64,000 bases of DNA from Rhizobium sp. AAP43 (lineage in GTDB: Bacteria; Pseudomonadota; Alphaproteobacteria; Rhizobiales; Rhizobiaceae), in NCBI RefSeq assembly GCF_001296045.1, contig NZ_LJHS01000012.1, forward strand, positions 186,001 to 250,000. The letters are read 5' to 3'. A program made the translations under genes and the position numbers. Shown here piece by piece: positions 16,288 through 23,904 of this stretch; positions within the stretch are counted from its first letter, which is position 1, and each line of letters begins with the position of its first letter. The notes beneath the pieces were generated by a model, which did not search any database, was not told the DNA's origin, and saw only the letters and a program-made list of their open reading frames with translations.

Positions 16288-17606
16288 AGCTGTCCGGCTG
16301 GGGTCGCTATCCCGTCATCGATACCGAGGTGACAAAACCGCGTTCCGCAGAAAGTCTGCGAATGGATGTTCTTCGGGGTCGCATGATCGCCCGAGGAAAT
16401 GGCCGGGCCTATGGTGACAGTGCGGTGGCACGCGGCAAGACCATCGACATGCGGGCGTTCAATCGCCTGATTGCGTTCAACGCCGAAAATGGCCAGGTCA
16501 TTGCCGAGGCCGGTGTAACGCTTGAGGAAATCATCGCCGCCTTCCTGCCCTGCGGATGGTTTCCAGCCGTGACCCCGGGCACGAAGTTCGTGACCATCGG
16601 CGGTATGGTCGCCTCAGATATCCACGGCAAGAACCACCATCTGGAGGGAAGCTTCGGCAATTTTGTCGACTGGTTCGATCTGATGGGGCCCGATGGCGCG
16701 ATCAGCCGCTGCTCACGCGAGGAGAACCCGGATCTCTTCGCGTGGACGATCGGCGGCATGGGCCTGACCGGCGTGATCCTGACCGTCGCCTTCCGCCTTC
16801 GCCCCGTCAAGACCGGCTGGATCCGCCAGCAGACCCTTGTCGCAGCCAATGTCACTGATGCCATCCGGCTGTTCGAGGACAATGCCTCGGCCACCTATTC
16901 CGTCGCCTGGATCGACTGCCTGTCCGAGGGAGATACTCTCGGACGCTCACTCGTCATGCTCGGCGAACATGCAACCGAGACCGATCTTTCTGGAGCACAA
17001 CGCGCCGACATCTTCGCCACGAAGAAGAAGCGGAAACTGACCATTCCGCTGGATGCCCCTCCCGGTCTCCTCAACACCTGGTCGGTGCGAACCTTCAACG
17101 CGCTCTATTACGCCAATGGTCGACGCAAGCCGAAGGAAAGCCTGGTCGACTGGGACAGCTATTTCTATCCGCTCGATGCCATTCTCGGTTGGAACCGAAT
17201 CTATGGTCGCAAGGGTTTTCTGCAGTTCCAGAACGTCCTGCCACTCGACAATGCCGACAAAGGTCTGCGCGAGCTTCTCTCCAGGATCGCAGCGTCCGGT
17301 TCCGGCTCCTTCCTCGCCGTGCTGAAGCGGTTCGGCGAGCAGGACAGCCGCTTCTCCTTTCCGATGGCAGGCTACACGCTCGCCCTCGATTTTCCGGTGA
17401 CAGAAGCCAACTTCGCCCTGATGGACGAACTCGACCAGATAAGCATTGCCCATGGCGGACGCTTCTATCTCGCCAAGGATGCCCGGCTGACCGGCCGAAC
17501 GCTGCGACAGGCCGATCCGCGGGTGCGTGACTTTACCGCCATGCGCAAGGAAAACGGCCTGCGCACTCATTTCCTCTCAGCACAAGCAGAACGTCTCGAC
17601 CTATGA
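16284..17606 (+). CDS. FAD-dependent oxidoreductase, DprE1-like
   Basis: Flavoprotein of 440 aa in the family of decaprenylphosphoryl-beta-D-ribose 2'-oxidase. The FAD-binding region is clear: ARGNGRAYGDSA near residue 37, then VTPGTKFVTIGGMVASDIHG with the following KNHH, and TIGGMGLTGVILTVAFRL. The C-terminal third has the aldonolactone oxidase-like substrate domain. It oxidises the 2' position of the lipid-linked ribose. It starts within the GtrA stop and overlaps the SDR gene by 4 bp, consistent with a DprE1/DprE2 pair. Its counterpart in Azorhizobium would be NoeO. Confidence 0.9.
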   Translation: MKLSGWGRYPVIDTEVTKPRSAESLRMDVLRGRMIARGNGRAYGDSAVARGKTIDMRAFNRLIAFNAENGQVIAEAGVTLEEIIAAFLPCGWFPAVTPGTKFVTIGGMVASDIHGKNHHLEGSFGNFVDWFDLMGPDGAISRCSREENPDLFAWTIGGMGLTGVILTVAFRLRPVKTGWIRQQTLVAANVTDAIRLFEDNASATYSVAWIDCLSEGDTLGRSLVMLGEHATETDLSGAQRADIFATKKKRKLTIPLDAPPGLLNTWSVRTFNALYYANGRRKPKESLVDWDSYFYPLDAILGWNRIYGRKGFLQFQNVLPLDNADKGLRELLSRIAASGSGSFLAVLKRFGEQDSRFSFPMAGYTLALDFPVTEANFALMDELDQISIAHGGRFYLAKDARLTGRTLRQADPRVRDFTAMRKENGLRTHFLSAQAERLDL

Positions 17607-18340
17607 CCAAAGCCCCCGTCCTGATCCTCGGTGCGCGTTCCGACATCGGCCGCGCCATTGCCCACCGCTTCGCCGCCAGCGGTCATTCGATCCAGCTCGC
17701 TGCCCGCGGAACCGAGAGCCTTGCCGCCGACAAAACGGACCTGGAACTGCGCTACCGTGTCGCTGTGACCCTTCACGATTTCGATGCTCTGGCCGTTGAA
17801 ACCCATGCTGGCTTCATCGACGCACTGCCCGTTCTCCCCGGCACGGTGGTCTGCGTGGTCGGGTTGATGGGCGAGCAGATCGACAATGAGCAGGATGTGC
17901 CCGCTGCCATCACCGTGATGCGTTCGAACTACGAAGGCCCGGCCAGCATTCTTTCGATCTTCGCCAATCGCTTCCTTGCCCGTGGCCATGGCACAATCGT
18001 GGGCGTCAGCTCGGTGGCTGGCGAACGGGGGCGTGCCAAGAACTATGTCTATGGATCCGCCAAGGCCGGTTTTACCGCATTTCTGTCAGGCCTGCGAAAC
18101 CGGCTGGCCAAGACAGGCGTGCATGTCGTGACCGTACTGCCAGGCTTCGTTGCAACGCAGATGACGGCGGGCATGGACCTGCCCGCCAAGCTGACGGCCG
18201 AACCTTCCGAAGTGGCTGAAGCCATCGAAAAGGCCGTCCTGAAGCGCAAGGACGTGATCTATGTCCGTCCGATCTGGCAGCTGGTCATGCTGGTGATCCG
18301 CAACATCCCAGAGCGCATCTTCAAGCGGCTGAACCTCTGA
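17603..18340 (+). CDS. short-chain dehydrogenase, DprE2-like
   Basis: NAD(P)-dependent SDR of 245 aa. The nucleotide motif is ILGARSDIGRAIAHRFA at the N-terminus, which has the SDIG variant seen in DprE2. The catalytic Ser is in GVSSVAGERGR and the Tyr-x3-Lys is in YVYGSAKAG. It would reduce the 2'-keto intermediate to decaprenylphosphoryl-D-arabinose, completing the epimerisation started by the FAD enzyme. It is the last gene of the four-gene coupled operon. The next gene faces it, 25 bp away. Confidence 0.9.
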   Translation: MTKAPVLILGARSDIGRAIAHRFAASGHSIQLAARGTESLAADKTDLELRYRVAVTLHDFDALAVETHAGFIDALPVLPGTVVCVVGLMGEQIDNEQDVPAAITVMRSNYEGPASILSIFANRFLARGHGTIVGVSSVAGERGRAKNYVYGSAKAGFTAFLSGLRNRLAKTGVHVVTVLPGFVATQMTAGMDLPAKLTAEPSEVAEAIEKAVLKRKDVIYVRPIWQLVMLVIRNIPERIFKRLNL

Positions 18341-18365
18341 GGCAGGAAAGACAGCAGGCTGGGCC

Positions 18366-19556
18366 TCAGAAGCCCTGTCCTGGCATGCGGAAATTGAAGG
18401 GCCAGAGCGAGAAATCCGCCGGGATATCGAAACCGCCGACGACTTTGTCTATCACCATCGCGAGATCGTAAGACAGGAGCGAAGGCTGGGCGACGCCGGC
18501 CCATACCCAGATCCACGGAATCAGGATCCACAATAGGGTGAGCCCCGCCACCTCTGTGCGGTCGAAACGCGCCAGCACCTGCGCATTCGAGAGCCAGAAC
18601 ACGTAAACCAGCGGGAAGAGCACGATGCACATCACCCGTGTCTGGTCACCCACAGTCAAAAGCAGGAACAGCATCAGGGCGATGGTCACGAAGAACGGGA
18701 TCGTCTTTCGACCCTGATCGGCAAAGCGCAACGCCACCAGCCAGCCGACTGCCAGGATCGACCACAGCGCATGCTGAAAGCTGAAAAAGAACTGCCGCAG
18801 GTGGTGATGGTAGTTCATCAAAAGCCAGTAGAAACGGCCGGAATTCACCTGCACATCGTTGTAGTGGAAGATCGCAAACAGGATCACCTTGCCTGCAATC
18901 ACGCCTGCCAGCACGGAACCAATCACCGTGAGCCGGCGATCATGCACAGGTCCGAACCAGCGACCCAGCAGCGTGGCGAAGAAAACCGCGCCGACCCCGA
19001 AGAACCCCTGCTCGAAATGGGTCATGCCAAGTGCAACGCCCGCAAGACCCGAAATCAGCATTGATTGCGGAAAAGCAAAGGCGAGCAGCATGAAGAACAG
19101 TGTGAACGAATCGACGCTCACCCAGAAGAACGACGTCCCGGCGACCGGCAGGAAGACGAAGAAGAGAAGCGCCATGCGTGCCAGTTCATCCGGCAGCCGT
19201 TTGACCGCCAGCAGCGTGAACAACCCGACAAAGGCCAGCGAAAAAGCGAAGTGGTAGAGGAGATAGGCCGCTTCACCATGAATGCCGAGCACCCAGGCGA
19301 GGAATGGGGGTAGCCAGCTCCAGTAGATATAGTGAGCATTGGGGTCGGTCAGCGGATTGACGAAAGGATTGGCTGCAATCTGCTGGGAAAGCCCAAGGCC
19401 CGGCATGTACCAGACCCCAACCTTGAAAAGCATGACGCCGAAAACCGCCAGGAGGAAAGCCGGCAACGGCAGACTGAAGATCAGTCTTTCGATCCATCGA
19501 AGAACCAGCACACGCGTTTCCTTTTCATCGTCCCTTTGTGGGGCGGAGATACGCAA
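18366..19556 (-). CDS. polytopic membrane protein, possible GT-C glycosyltransferase
   Basis: Protein of 396 aa with about ten hydrophobic segments and no signal peptide. I do not recognise the family with certainty. After the first membrane segment there is an extracytoplasmic loop with NPLTDPNAHYIYWSWLPP, placed where GT-C glycosyltransferases carry their acidic catalytic residue. A second tryptophan-rich loop lies near the C-terminus. It converges with the DprE-like operon, so a role as the arabinosyltransferase that uses the lipid-linked arabinose is an inference from position and topology. A transport function is the alternative. Confidence 0.75.
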   Translation of the reverse strand: MRISAPQRDDEKETRVLVLRWIERLIFSLPLPAFLLAVFGVMLFKVGVWYMPGLGLSQQIAANPFVNPLTDPNAHYIYWSWLPPFLAWVLGIHGEAAYLLYHFAFSLAFVGLFTLLAVKRLPDELARMALLFFVFLPVAGTSFFWVSVDSFTLFFMLLAFAFPQSMLISGLAGVALGMTHFEQGFFGVGAVFFATLLGRWFGPVHDRRLTVIGSVLAGVIAGKVILFAIFHYNDVQVNSGRFYWLLMNYHHHLRQFFFSFQHALWSILAVGWLVALRFADQGRKTIPFFVTIALMLFLLLTVGDQTRVMCIVLFPLVYVFWLSNAQVLARFDRTEVAGLTLLWILIPWIWVWAGVAQPSLLSYDLAMVIDKVVGGFDIPADFSLWPFNFRMPGQGF

Positions 19557-19667
19557 TTGCGTTCACCTTGAACAGGCTCCCAGTCGCTTCTTGGTTAATT
19601 AGCAAGAATTGAACTACAGGCAGACTTCAACGTGAACGTATTGTATTCGCGTGTGTATTCAGGCGTG

Positions 19668-20273
19668 TCAGCTCTTCAGATATTCGGCCACGGCATCCAC
19701 CTCGCCCTGCGAGATTTCATGTCCGCCCGCATGCAGGAATGTCCGCATATCGGCTCCGTTGCGTTCGAAGTAGCCGGCAAGCGCATTGGTAAGCGGCAGC
19801 GGGCAAATCGAGTCACGTTGTCCAGCCGTGATCAGGATCCCGATCGCACCGAGAGCCGGTTGCGGCTTCGGCTCGAACGGAATGAGCGGATGCATTAAGA
19901 CGGCGCGCTCAAATAGATCCGGAGCCTCGAAAAGCACCGAAGCCAGAATATTGGCACCATTGGAGTAACCGAGCGCATAGAAAGGATGGCCCGGATGACG
20001 TTCCTTCTGTGCGCGGACGAAAGCCACCATCCGCGACGTCCGGAGGGCAAGGTCGTCCATGTCATAGACGCCCTCGCCGGTCCGACGAAAGAACCGGTTA
20101 GCGCCATGTTCGGAAACATCGCCACGGGGTGAAACAATCCCTGCATCCGGCAGGATACGACTGATCAGACCCGGGAACTGGTGCTCGTCGCCGCCGGTTC
20201 CGTGGAAGGTGAAGACGAGCGGGGCCTGCCCTTTCGGCGGTTCGTAGTGATGGATATAGCTATCGACAGACAT
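19668..20273 (-). CDS. alpha/beta hydrolase (carboxylesterase/phospholipase family)
   Basis: Serine hydrolase of 201 aa. The oxyanion region is TFHGTGGDEHQF, the nucleophile elbow is ALGYSNGANI, the acid is in AGQRDSICP and the His is in LHAGGHEIS. It resembles the small MhqD/YtpA-type carboxylesterases that are paired with VOC ring-cleavage enzymes. It lies 76 bp downstream of the dioxygenase gene with a hairpin between them, so the two are probably one unit. Substrate unknown; a role in quinone or aromatic ester detoxification is inferred from the pairing. Confidence 0.88.
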   Translation of the reverse strand: MSVDSYIHHYEPPKGQAPLVFTFHGTGGDEHQFPGLISRILPDAGIVSPRGDVSEHGANRFFRRTGEGVYDMDDLALRTSRMVAFVRAQKERHPGHPFYALGYSNGANILASVLFEAPDLFERAVLMHPLIPFEPKPQPALGAIGILITAGQRDSICPLPLTNALAGYFERNGADMRTFLHAGGHEISQGEVDAVAEYLKS

Positions 20274-20303
20274 GGACTTCTCCTTCGGATTACATCAGGC
20301 GCA

Positions 20304-20329
20304 TGCCGGGGACGAAGTTGGCCCCGGCA
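20304..20329 (-). terminator. intercistronic hairpin between dioxygenase and hydrolase genes
   Basis: TGCCGGGG pairs with CCCCGGCA across a 10-nt loop in the 76-bp gap. No T-run is seen on the leftward strand, so it probably modulates rather than ends transcription. Confidence 0.4.
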
Positions 20330-20349
20330 CATCACAAACGGAGATTGCG

Positions 20350-21282
20350 TCAGTTGCCAATCGGAACGAGCTGCGCTTCGATCTGCGAACGATACGGTTC
20401 GTATCGGGTCGGCAGCTTCAAAGCTTCGCCCAGATGGGCCGTATCTTCGTCGCGGTCGAAACCGGGTTCGTTCGTCGCAATTTCGAACAGCACACCGCCC
20501 GGCGTGCGGAAGTAGATGGCGAAGAAGTAATCTCGGTCGATTACGGGCGTGACCTGGTAGCCGGTGTCGAGCAAGGCCTTGCGAACCTCGAGCTGGGCTG
20601 CACGATCATCGACAGCAAATGCAACATGGTGCACCGATCCAGCTCCTTGCTGGGCGCCCTTCGCACCCGGCAGAACCTCAAGGTCGATGTAATCGGCACC
20701 ATTGCCGCCGGGCACGGCATAACGGACGAAGTCACCATGGCGGTCAACAGGTTGATAGCCCATGAACTGCAGCAGTTCGCCGGTCGCCCCTTTGTCACGA
20801 AGGCGCATCGTGACACCGCGGAAGCCGTGAATGCCTTCGGAAGCAGCCACCGGACCGCCGTCGAAGGGGGCTCGCTGGTCGCCATCAACTTCGGCGAGCG
20901 CAAAAGTATCGCCGTCAGGCCCCGCAAAACGCAAGCGCTCTTCGCCGAAGAGTGAGTAATCAGCCAGCTCCTTGACGCCTTCCGCGCCAAGTCGTTCCTG
21001 CCAGAACTTCAGCGTGCCCTTCGGAATGGAGAAGACCGTCTCGGCAACTTCACCGGCGCCGCGGGCGCCCTTGCCGATGTTCGGGAAGGGGAAATAGGTC
21101 ATTACGGAGCCTGCGTTCCCGCGCTCGTCGCCATAGTAGAGATGATAGACATCGGGCGCATCAAAATTCACCGTCTTCTTGACCCGGCGCAAGCCAAGGG
21201 TCCCGGTGAAAAACCGATTATTCTCGACGGCATCCGCAGCCATGGAGGTGACGTGATGCAGGCCTTTGATCTGAGTAAGCAT
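20350..21282 (-). CDS. ring-cleaving dioxygenase, VOC superfamily (MhqO/MhqA-like)
   Basis: Extradiol-type dioxygenase of 310 aa with two vicinal-oxygen-chelate modules. The first begins IKGLHHVTSMAADA with the His metal ligand in HHVTS, and the second contains VHHVAFAVDDRAAQ. The C-terminal FRTPGGVLFEIATNEPGF carries the Glu ligand. Homologues cleave hydroquinones and catechols and are induced by quinones. It is divergent from a LysR regulator and followed by the hydrolase gene, a layout like Firmicutes mhqED but with a LysR in place of a MarR regulator. Confidence 0.9.
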   Translation of the reverse strand: MLTQIKGLHHVTSMAADAVENNRFFTGTLGLRRVKKTVNFDAPDVYHLYYGDERGNAGSVMTYFPFPNIGKGARGAGEVAETVFSIPKGTLKFWQERLGAEGVKELADYSLFGEERLRFAGPDGDTFALAEVDGDQRAPFDGGPVAASEGIHGFRGVTMRLRDKGATGELLQFMGYQPVDRHGDFVRYAVPGGNGADYIDLEVLPGAKGAQQGAGSVHHVAFAVDDRAAQLEVRKALLDTGYQVTPVIDRDYFFAIYFRTPGGVLFEIATNEPGFDRDEDTAHLGEALKLPTRYEPYRSQIEAQLVPIGN

Positions 21283-21343
21283 GGCACTGATCCTTTCCCG
21301 GCCAGCAATGCCGGTTCGTTGTGATGACCAGAATATGAGGGAT

Positions 21344-21363
21344 GCATTATCGGTTTAGAATGC
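21344..21363. promoter_or_regulatory. putative LysR binding site
   Basis: GCATT and AATGC form an inverted repeat with a 10-bp A/T-rich centre in the 123-bp gap between the dioxygenase and LysR starts. This is close to the T-N11-A design of LysR boxes. Assignment rests on position only. Confidence 0.35.
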
Positions 21364-21405
21364 CTATAATTCGTCGGATACTGTTGCATCTGGAGCAATA
21401 ATCGA

Positions 21406-22311
21406 ATGGGCGAGCTGGAATCGATCCGAACCTTCCTGGCGGTCGCTGACCAGCGCAGCTTCACCTCGGCCGCGAGACTTCTGTCGAACACGCCCGCTTC
21501 GGTAACCCGAACCATCTCGGCGCTCGAGGACAGGCTGGGTGTGCAACTGCTGCTCAGAACCACCCGCAAGGTTTCACTAACATCCGCGGGTGCGGCCTAT
21601 GCAGCGAGGGTGCGTCCTTTGGTGGAGGGCCTCGCCCGGGCGACAGAGGAGACGCGCGACCTGCAAAAGGTGACGACGGGTTCGCTCAGGGTCTCTGCAC
21701 CCATGTCGCTTGGAATGACGGTCTTGCCGACCGTGCTTAGCCAGTTTGCCATCATCCATCCGAAAACCAGCGTCGCGATCGAGCTCTCGGACCGTTTCGT
21801 TGATATCGTCGAAGAAGACTACGACCTCGCCATCCGCATTTCCGGCCCGCCTTCCGACAAGTCGACCATCTGGCGCAAGATCCGTCCAGTGCCGCGGCGG
21901 CTCGTTGCCGCGCCGTCCTTCATCGCGCAACACGGGCAGCCGGAGGTGCCGGAGGATCTCGTCGGGCTTGAATGCCTGAGCTATCATGATCACTCCCAGA
22001 CAGAACTGTGGGAGCTAAGCCGCAACGGCCAGACCCGCAGCGTTCAGGCGCGGGGTCGGTTCTCGATCAACAATGGTGATTTCCTGGCGAGACTGGCCGT
22101 CGCCGGTGAAGGGATTGCACTCTTGCCGCAGTTCATCGTCGCGGATGATCTCCTCGCCGGACGACTGGTGGAGGTTCTGCCTGAATGGAGCGCACCGGAA
22201 ATCTGGCTGACACTCTTCTATCCGCCCTATGAGCACCTGCCCCTTCGCGTCGCAACCTTCTCGGACTTCTTCGAAGCCTTTATCCGCGACAGCTGGGATG
22301 CAACCCTCTGA
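21406..22311 (+). CDS. LysR family transcriptional regulator
   Basis: LysR regulator of 301 aa. The N-terminal HTH is typical (MGELESIRTFLAVADQRSF, SNTPASVTRTISALEDRLG), followed by a linker helix and a periplasmic-binding-like sensor domain from about residue 90. The C-terminal motif PPYEHLPLRVATFSDFF marks the CrgA/DsdC-like subgroup with quinone- and aromatic-responsive members. It is divergent from the dioxygenase gene and most likely its regulator. The next gene converges, 6 bp away. Confidence 0.92.
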   Translation: MGELESIRTFLAVADQRSFTSAARLLSNTPASVTRTISALEDRLGVQLLLRTTRKVSLTSAGAAYAARVRPLVEGLARATEETRDLQKVTTGSLRVSAPMSLGMTVLPTVLSQFAIIHPKTSVAIELSDRFVDIVEEDYDLAIRISGPPSDKSTIWRKIRPVPRRLVAAPSFIAQHGQPEVPEDLVGLECLSYHDHSQTELWELSRNGQTRSVQARGRFSINNGDFLARLAVAGEGIALLPQFIVADDLLAGRLVEVLPEWSAPEIWLTLFYPPYEHLPLRVATFSDFFEAFIRDSWDATL

Positions 22312-22317
22312 GTTTGC

Positions 22318-23004
22318 TCAACGGTCGCGGGCCAGGAAACTGCCAATTTCATCGGCAACGCGGTCCGTCGAAATCGAGGCCTCGACCGATTTCACCTCTT
22401 CGTACAGACTTTCCGGAATGGCCGAGCGCCGGGCCGAAGCCAGGCCTTCGAAAAAAGCGGGAGAGAACTCGGGATGCGGCTGATAGGACAGCCCCCAATC
22501 GCCGTAGCGGATGACTGCATTCTCGCACTGATCGGTCTTACCGATGACCTCGGCCCCTTCCGGAACCTGGATGACCTGATCCTGATGCCAAGCGAGCAAC
22601 ACCTGTTCCTCGCCCGTATCCGATCGGCGATATGTGACAGGGCCGGCGGACCAGCCGCCCTTGAATTTTTCAACATGGCCGCCGAGCGCCTTGGCCATGA
22701 CCTGGTGACCGAAACAGATGCCGACCATCGGCACGCCTTCTGCATGAACGCGACGAATGAAGTCTTCGAGCTTTCGGATCCATTCGTGATCTTCATAGAC
22801 ACCAAATTTCGAGCCGGTCAGCAACCAGCCGTCGACCTCTTTCGGGCTTTCAGGAAAGACGCCGTCGACAACGAAATAGGTCTTGAACTCGAAATCGAAC
22901 TTGCCGAGCAGCCGCATGAACATATCGGCATAGTTGCCGTACTCCCCGGTCAGCTCCGCAGGCGAATGCCCGGTCACGAGAATGCCGATGGTCTTGGTGC
23001 TCAT
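22318..23004 (-). CDS. class I glutamine amidotransferase-like protein
   Basis: Protein of 228 aa from the ATG at 23004; the longer upstream frame was dropped because AGGA sits correctly before this ATG and homology starts at MSTKTIGILVTGH. The nucleophile elbow is VGICFGHQVMAKALGG, and the His-x-Glu of the triad is in YQPHPEFSP. It resembles stand-alone GMP-synthase-like amidotransferases, some of which hydrolyse gamma-glutamyl compounds. It is divergent from a GntR gene, which may control it. The actual substrate is unknown. Confidence 0.88.
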   Translation of the reverse strand: MSTKTIGILVTGHSPAELTGEYGNYADMFMRLLGKFDFEFKTYFVVDGVFPESPKEVDGWLLTGSKFGVYEDHEWIRKLEDFIRRVHAEGVPMVGICFGHQVMAKALGGHVEKFKGGWSAGPVTYRRSDTGEEQVLLAWHQDQVIQVPEGAEVIGKTDQCENAVIRYGDWGLSYQPHPEFSPAFFEGLASARRSAIPESLYEEVKSVEASISTDRVADEIGSFLARDR

Positions 23005-23175
23005 CACAATATCCTGTTCGGTATTCGCTTGCCGCCGCAAGCGATCTGTTTAAGCTATAGCAAATGCCGACACCGTTAAAAATCAAGTAGGACGCGCGGC
23101 CGTCGGAAAAATTTCCTGTGCCTCCCGGCCCACTGTCTTCTATCGTGACCACGGACGATCACGGGAGGGGCCTTG

Positions 23176-23904
23176 ATGCCGCCGCATACACGCAAGCCCG
23201 ACGAAACCATCAAACAGCGGGTCTACCGCACCTTGAGGGCAAGCATAATGTGTGGTGACGTCGAACCTGGGCGCGCGATTACCATCCATGGTGTGGCCGC
23301 TGATCTGGGCGTCGGCGCCATGCCGGTTCGCGAGGCTCTGCACCGTCTGGTCGCAGATGGCGCGCTGGAATATCTCGACAATCGCCGGGTTCGCGTGCCG
23401 CGCATGACCTCCGTCAAATTCGACGAAATCATCGCCGCAAGGGTCGCGCTGGAAACGCTTGCGGCTGAACGCGCCCTTTCTGGCATAGATGCTGAACGGC
23501 TGGACCTGCTCGAAGAGATCGACCAGGAGATAGACAGCGCCCACATAAGGAACGACATTCCCCGCGCGACAGAACGCAACTTCGCCTTCCACCGGGCCAT
23601 TTACGAAGCAGGCAACAATGCCGTGATCCTTGCGCTTCTGGAAACCGTCTGGTTACGCCTCGGACCCTTCATGCGTCTTGCAACATCCAATCTCTCCGAG
23701 AGCTATCGGATCGATCGCCACGCTGAAGCCCTCGCCGCGATCAAAGTGGGAAGTGCCGCCGCGCTGACCGCTGCGATTGAAGCCGACATTCGGGATGGGC
23801 TTGGCCATCTCTATGAATTTCTGAGGGCACGCGGACCAGTCGAGACGAATACCGACTGGCCTGCCGGACAACGTCCGAGCCCAGACATCATCGACGCAAC
23901 GTAA
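23176..23904 (+). CDS. GntR family transcriptional regulator (FCD type)
   Basis: Regulator of 242 aa from the ATG at 23176, which is preceded by GGGAGGGG; the TTG three bases upstream is not needed. The winged helix is at residues ~15-75 (LRASIMCGDVEPG, DLGVGAMPVREALHRLVADG). The FCD ligand domain follows (EIIAARVALETLAAERAL, FAFHRAIYEAGNN, HAEALAAIKVGSAAALTAAI). It is divergent from the amidotransferase gene. Its 3' end overlaps the convergent P-type ATPase gene by 17 bp. Confidence 0.91.
   Translation: MPPHTRKPDETIKQRVYRTLRASIMCGDVEPGRAITIHGVAADLGVGAMPVREALHRLVADGALEYLDNRRVRVPRMTSVKFDEIIAARVALETLAAERALSGIDAERLDLLEEIDQEIDSAHIRNDIPRATERNFAFHRAIYEAGNNAVILALLETVWLRLGPFMRLATSNLSESYRIDRHAEALAAIKVGSAAALTAAIEADIRDGLGHLYEFLRARGPVETNTDWPAGQRPSPDIIDAT

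Noticed and set aside
14414-18340. Calling the DprE-like operon a nodulation (nod/noe) locus
   Set aside because: Only the arabinose-lipid genes are present. No nodABC, nod box or symbiosis gene is seen, so only functional likeness to noeCHOP is claimed.
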